DNA of 64,000 nt from Streptomyces fagopyri (GTDB lineage Bacteria > Actinomycetota > Actinomycetes > Streptomycetales > Streptomycetaceae), in contig NZ_CP045643.1 in NCBI RefSeq assembly GCF_009498275.1, forward strand, positions 5,952,001 to 6,016,000. Reading direction: 5' to 3'. Under the pieces are notes generated by a model, which made no database searches, had not been told where the DNA came from, and was given only the letters and a program-made list of their open reading frames with translations. Below are positions 62,337-64,000 of the stretch, piece after piece; the stretch's first letter is position 1, and each line of letters starts with the position of its first letter. Both the position numbers and the translations under genes were made by a program.

Positions 62337-63598
62337 GCCCACGCGAGGTGCTCCCGGTTGTGCGCGATCAACTGGTCGGTCAGGGCGTCGGCGTACTCGT
62401 ACTGGCCGACCAGGGGGTGGCTGAGCAGGGTCCGGAAGACCCGGTCGCGGCCGCCTCGCAGGGCGGCCTCCAGCGCGAGGTCCTCGTACGCGGTGACGTT
62501 GGCCATCAGCCCGGCGTACAGCGGGTCCACGGCCTGCACCGGCATGGGTGTCGGCCCGTGCGGACCGACCGCCGCCTGCACCTCGATCACGGCGTCGTCC
62601 GGCAGGAACGGCAGCGTGCCCTTGTTGTACGTGTTCACCACCTGGTACGGGCTGCCTCCCCCGCCGAGCAGCGCGGCCGCGAGATCGACGGCCGCCTCCG
62701 AGTAGTAGGCGCCGCCCCGCTTGGCGAGCAGCGCCGGCTTCTCGTCGAGGGCCGGGTCGCCGTACATCTTCAGCAGTTCCCGTTCCATCTCGGCGACTTC
62801 GGCGGCCCGCGACGGCTTGGTGCGCAGCTCTCGTACGACCTCGTCGTGGGCGTAGTAGTAGCGCAGGTAGTAGGACGGGACGACACCCAGCCGGTCGATG
62901 ATGTCGCGCGGCAGGCGCAGGTCGTCCGCGAGGGCGTCGCCGTGCTCGGCGAGCAGTTTGGGCAGCACGTTGTCGCCCTCGGGGCCGCCCAGACGCACAC
63001 CGGTCTCCCACGTGAGGTGGTTGAGGCCCACATGGTCCAGATGGACGTCCGCGGGCGCGACCCCGAGCATCCCGGCGAACCTGCGCTGGAATCCGATCGC
63101 CACGTTGCACAGTCCGACGGCCCGGTGTCCGGCCTGGAGCAGGGCGCGGGTGACGATCCCGACGGGGTTGGTGAAGTCGATGATCCAGGCGTTCGGGTTG
63201 GTGCGGCGGACGCGTTCGGCGATGTCCAGCACCACCGGCACCGTGCGCAGGGCCTTCGCCAGGCCGCCCGCGCCCGTCGTCTCCTGGCCGACGCAACCGC
63301 ACTCCAGGGGCCAGGTCTCGTCCTGCTCGCGGGCCGCCTGGCCGCCGACGCGCAGCTGGAGCAGGACGGCGTCGGCGCCCTCGACGCCGGCGTCCAGGTC
63401 GTCGGTGGTGACGATCCGGCCGGGGTGCCCCTGCTTGGCGAAGATGCGCCGGGCGAGGCCGCCCACCAACTCCAGCCGCTCGGGGGCCGGATCGACGAGG
63501 ACCAGCTCCTCGACCGGCAGGGTGTCCCGCAACCGGGCGAAGCCGTCGATGAGTTCAGGGGTGTAGGTGGAGCCCCCGCCCACTACTGCCAGTTTCAT
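62333..63598 (-). CDS. GH4-family 6-phospho-beta-glucosidase-like enzyme
   Basis: This 421-residue NAD- and Mn-dependent glycosidase has N-terminal Rossmann motif VVGGGSTYTPELIDG, then LLQLRVGGQAAREQDE, QETTGAGGLAKALRTVPVVL, DFTNPVGIVTRALLQ, GLCNVAIG (metal Cys) and HLDHVGLNHLTW (metal His). GH4 enzymes cleave phosphorylated or free disaccharides by an oxidation-elimination route. It lies two bases from the permease gene and overlaps the kinase gene, so the operon imports and breaks down a beta-linked sugar, perhaps chitobiose or cellobiose (inference). Confidence 0.93.
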   Translation of the reverse strand: MKLAVVGGGSTYTPELIDGFARLRDTLPVEELVLVDPAPERLELVGGLARRIFAKQGHPGRIVTTDDLDAGVEGADAVLLQLRVGGQAAREQDETWPLECGCVGQETTGAGGLAKALRTVPVVLDIAERVRRTNPNAWIIDFTNPVGIVTRALLQAGHRAVGLCNVAIGFQRRFAGMLGVAPADVHLDHVGLNHLTWETGVRLGGPEGDNVLPKLLAEHGDALADDLRLPRDIIDRLGVVPSYYLRYYYAHDEVVRELRTKPSRAAEVAEMERELLKMYGDPALDEKPALLAKRGGAYYSEAAVDLAAALLGGGGSPYQVVNTYNKGTLPFLPDDAVIEVQAAVGPHGPTPMPVQAVDPLYAGLMANVTAYEDLALEAALRGGRDRVFRTLLSHPLVGQYEYADALTDQLIAHNREHLAWA

Positions 63599-63600
63599 AG

Positions 63601-64000
63601 TCAGCCCTTCACTCCGGTGAGCGTGACGCCCTCGACGAACGCCTTCTGCGCGAAGAAGAACACGAGGATCACGGGGGCCATGACCAGTACGGTCGCGGCC
63701 ATGGTGAGATTCCAGTCGGTGTGGTGCGCGCCCTTGAACGACTCCAGGCCGTAGGACAGGGTCCAGGCGCCGGGGTTCTCGGAGGCGTAGATCTGTGGCC
63801 CGAAGTAGTCGTTCCAGGCGTAGAAGAACTGGAACAGGGCCACGGCGGCGATCCCGGGCCGCGCCATCGGCAGGACGACCTTCAGCAGGGTCCGCAGGTC
63901 CCCGCAGCCGTCGACCTTCGCCGCGTCGAGGTACTCGTTCGGGATGGTCATCAGGAACTGCCGCAGCAGGAAGATGGAGAAGGCGTCGCCGAACGCCATC
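63601..64000 (-). CDS. sugar ABC transporter permease, MalG/LacG type (3' part)
   Basis: The gene runs off the window. The visible 132 residues are the C-terminal half of a binding-protein-dependent permease. The EAA loop is EYLDAAKVDGCGDLRTLLKV then VLPMARPG, preceded by FSIFLLRQFLMTIP. Helices such as IAAVALFQFFYAWNDYFGP and MAATVLVMAPVILVFFFAQ follow, with the family ending FVEGVTLTGVKG. ATG near the window edge is internal. It pairs with the GH4 and kinase genes downstream. Confidence 0.93.
   Translation of the reverse strand, partial: MAFGDAFSIFLLRQFLMTIPNEYLDAAKVDGCGDLRTLLKVVLPMARPGIAAVALFQFFYAWNDYFGPQIYASENPGAWTLSYGLESFKGAHHTDWNLTMAATVLVMAPVILVFFFAQKAFVEGVTLTGVKG

Overview
The window is chromosomal DNA of a Streptomyces or very close relative. 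GC content is very high with G/C-biased third codon positions. Chaplin and rodlin genes, which build the aerial-hypha surface layer of streptomycetes, occur beside a melC1/melC2 tyrosinase pair, an SsbB-type single-stranded DNA-binding protein and a PknG/GlnX/GlnH-type signalling locus. From memory the gene order resembles the S. coelicolor segment that holds chpA-chpD-rdlA-rdlB, chpF, melC, chpG and ssbB, read in the opposite direction.

Layout. 1-2849: end of a VWA-domain protein gene and an acyl-CoA synthetase. 2907-8440: developmental surface genes, namely three rodlins, a short chaplin, a long sortase-anchored chaplin and a secreted GH26-like glycosidase. 8480-19038: one tightly coupled minus-strand operon for an exported polysaccharide. 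It encodes a small protein of unknown function, a GT4 glycosyltransferase, a polyprenyl-phosphate sugar transferase, an O-antigen ligase/polymerase-like protein, a MurJ-like flippase, a polysaccharide deacetylase, a second GT4, a Wzz-like protein and a CelD-type acyltransferase. 19414-24248: two more chaplins, a decayed chaplin pseudogene, a small secreted protein, DUF5949, a VKOR-like protein and the tyrosinase pair. The polysaccharide operon is therefore bracketed by chaplin genes.

24454-29273: a DUF2087 regulator-like protein, a D-2-hydroxyacid dehydrogenase, and a probable copper locus (YcnI/DUF1775 protein flanked by two paralogous Met/His-rich membrane proteins) followed by an ECF sigma factor. 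29505-35949: a thioester-domain surface protein with an LAxTG anchor, ssbB, and two overlapping dynamin-like GTPase genes. 36221-37480: a tRNA-Arg(TCT) with a strong terminator, then a decayed mobile-element scar (integrase C-terminus, IS256-type transposase scrap, diverged repeats). 37483-41196: a large secreted subtilisin-like protease with a TTG start. 41197-44803 is gene-poor and holds small or broken genes.

45067-49704: EttA-type ABC-F protein, thioesterase and partner gene, truncated hemoglobin, and a methyltransferase. 49780-60742: a seven-gene minus-strand signalling block (FHA protein, VWA protein, PP2C phosphatase, PknG kinase, coiled-coil protein, glutamate-type binding protein, GlnX-like membrane protein). 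61323-64000: a sugar-use operon with a BadF-type GlcNAc kinase, a GH4 glycosidase and a truncated ABC permease.

The most notable points are the polysaccharide operon embedded between chaplin genes, the kinase/phosphatase/FHA/VWA block joined to an extracellular amino-acid sensor, the Met-rich copper locus, the chaplin pseudogene, and slippage-prone tandem repeats in several intergenic gaps.
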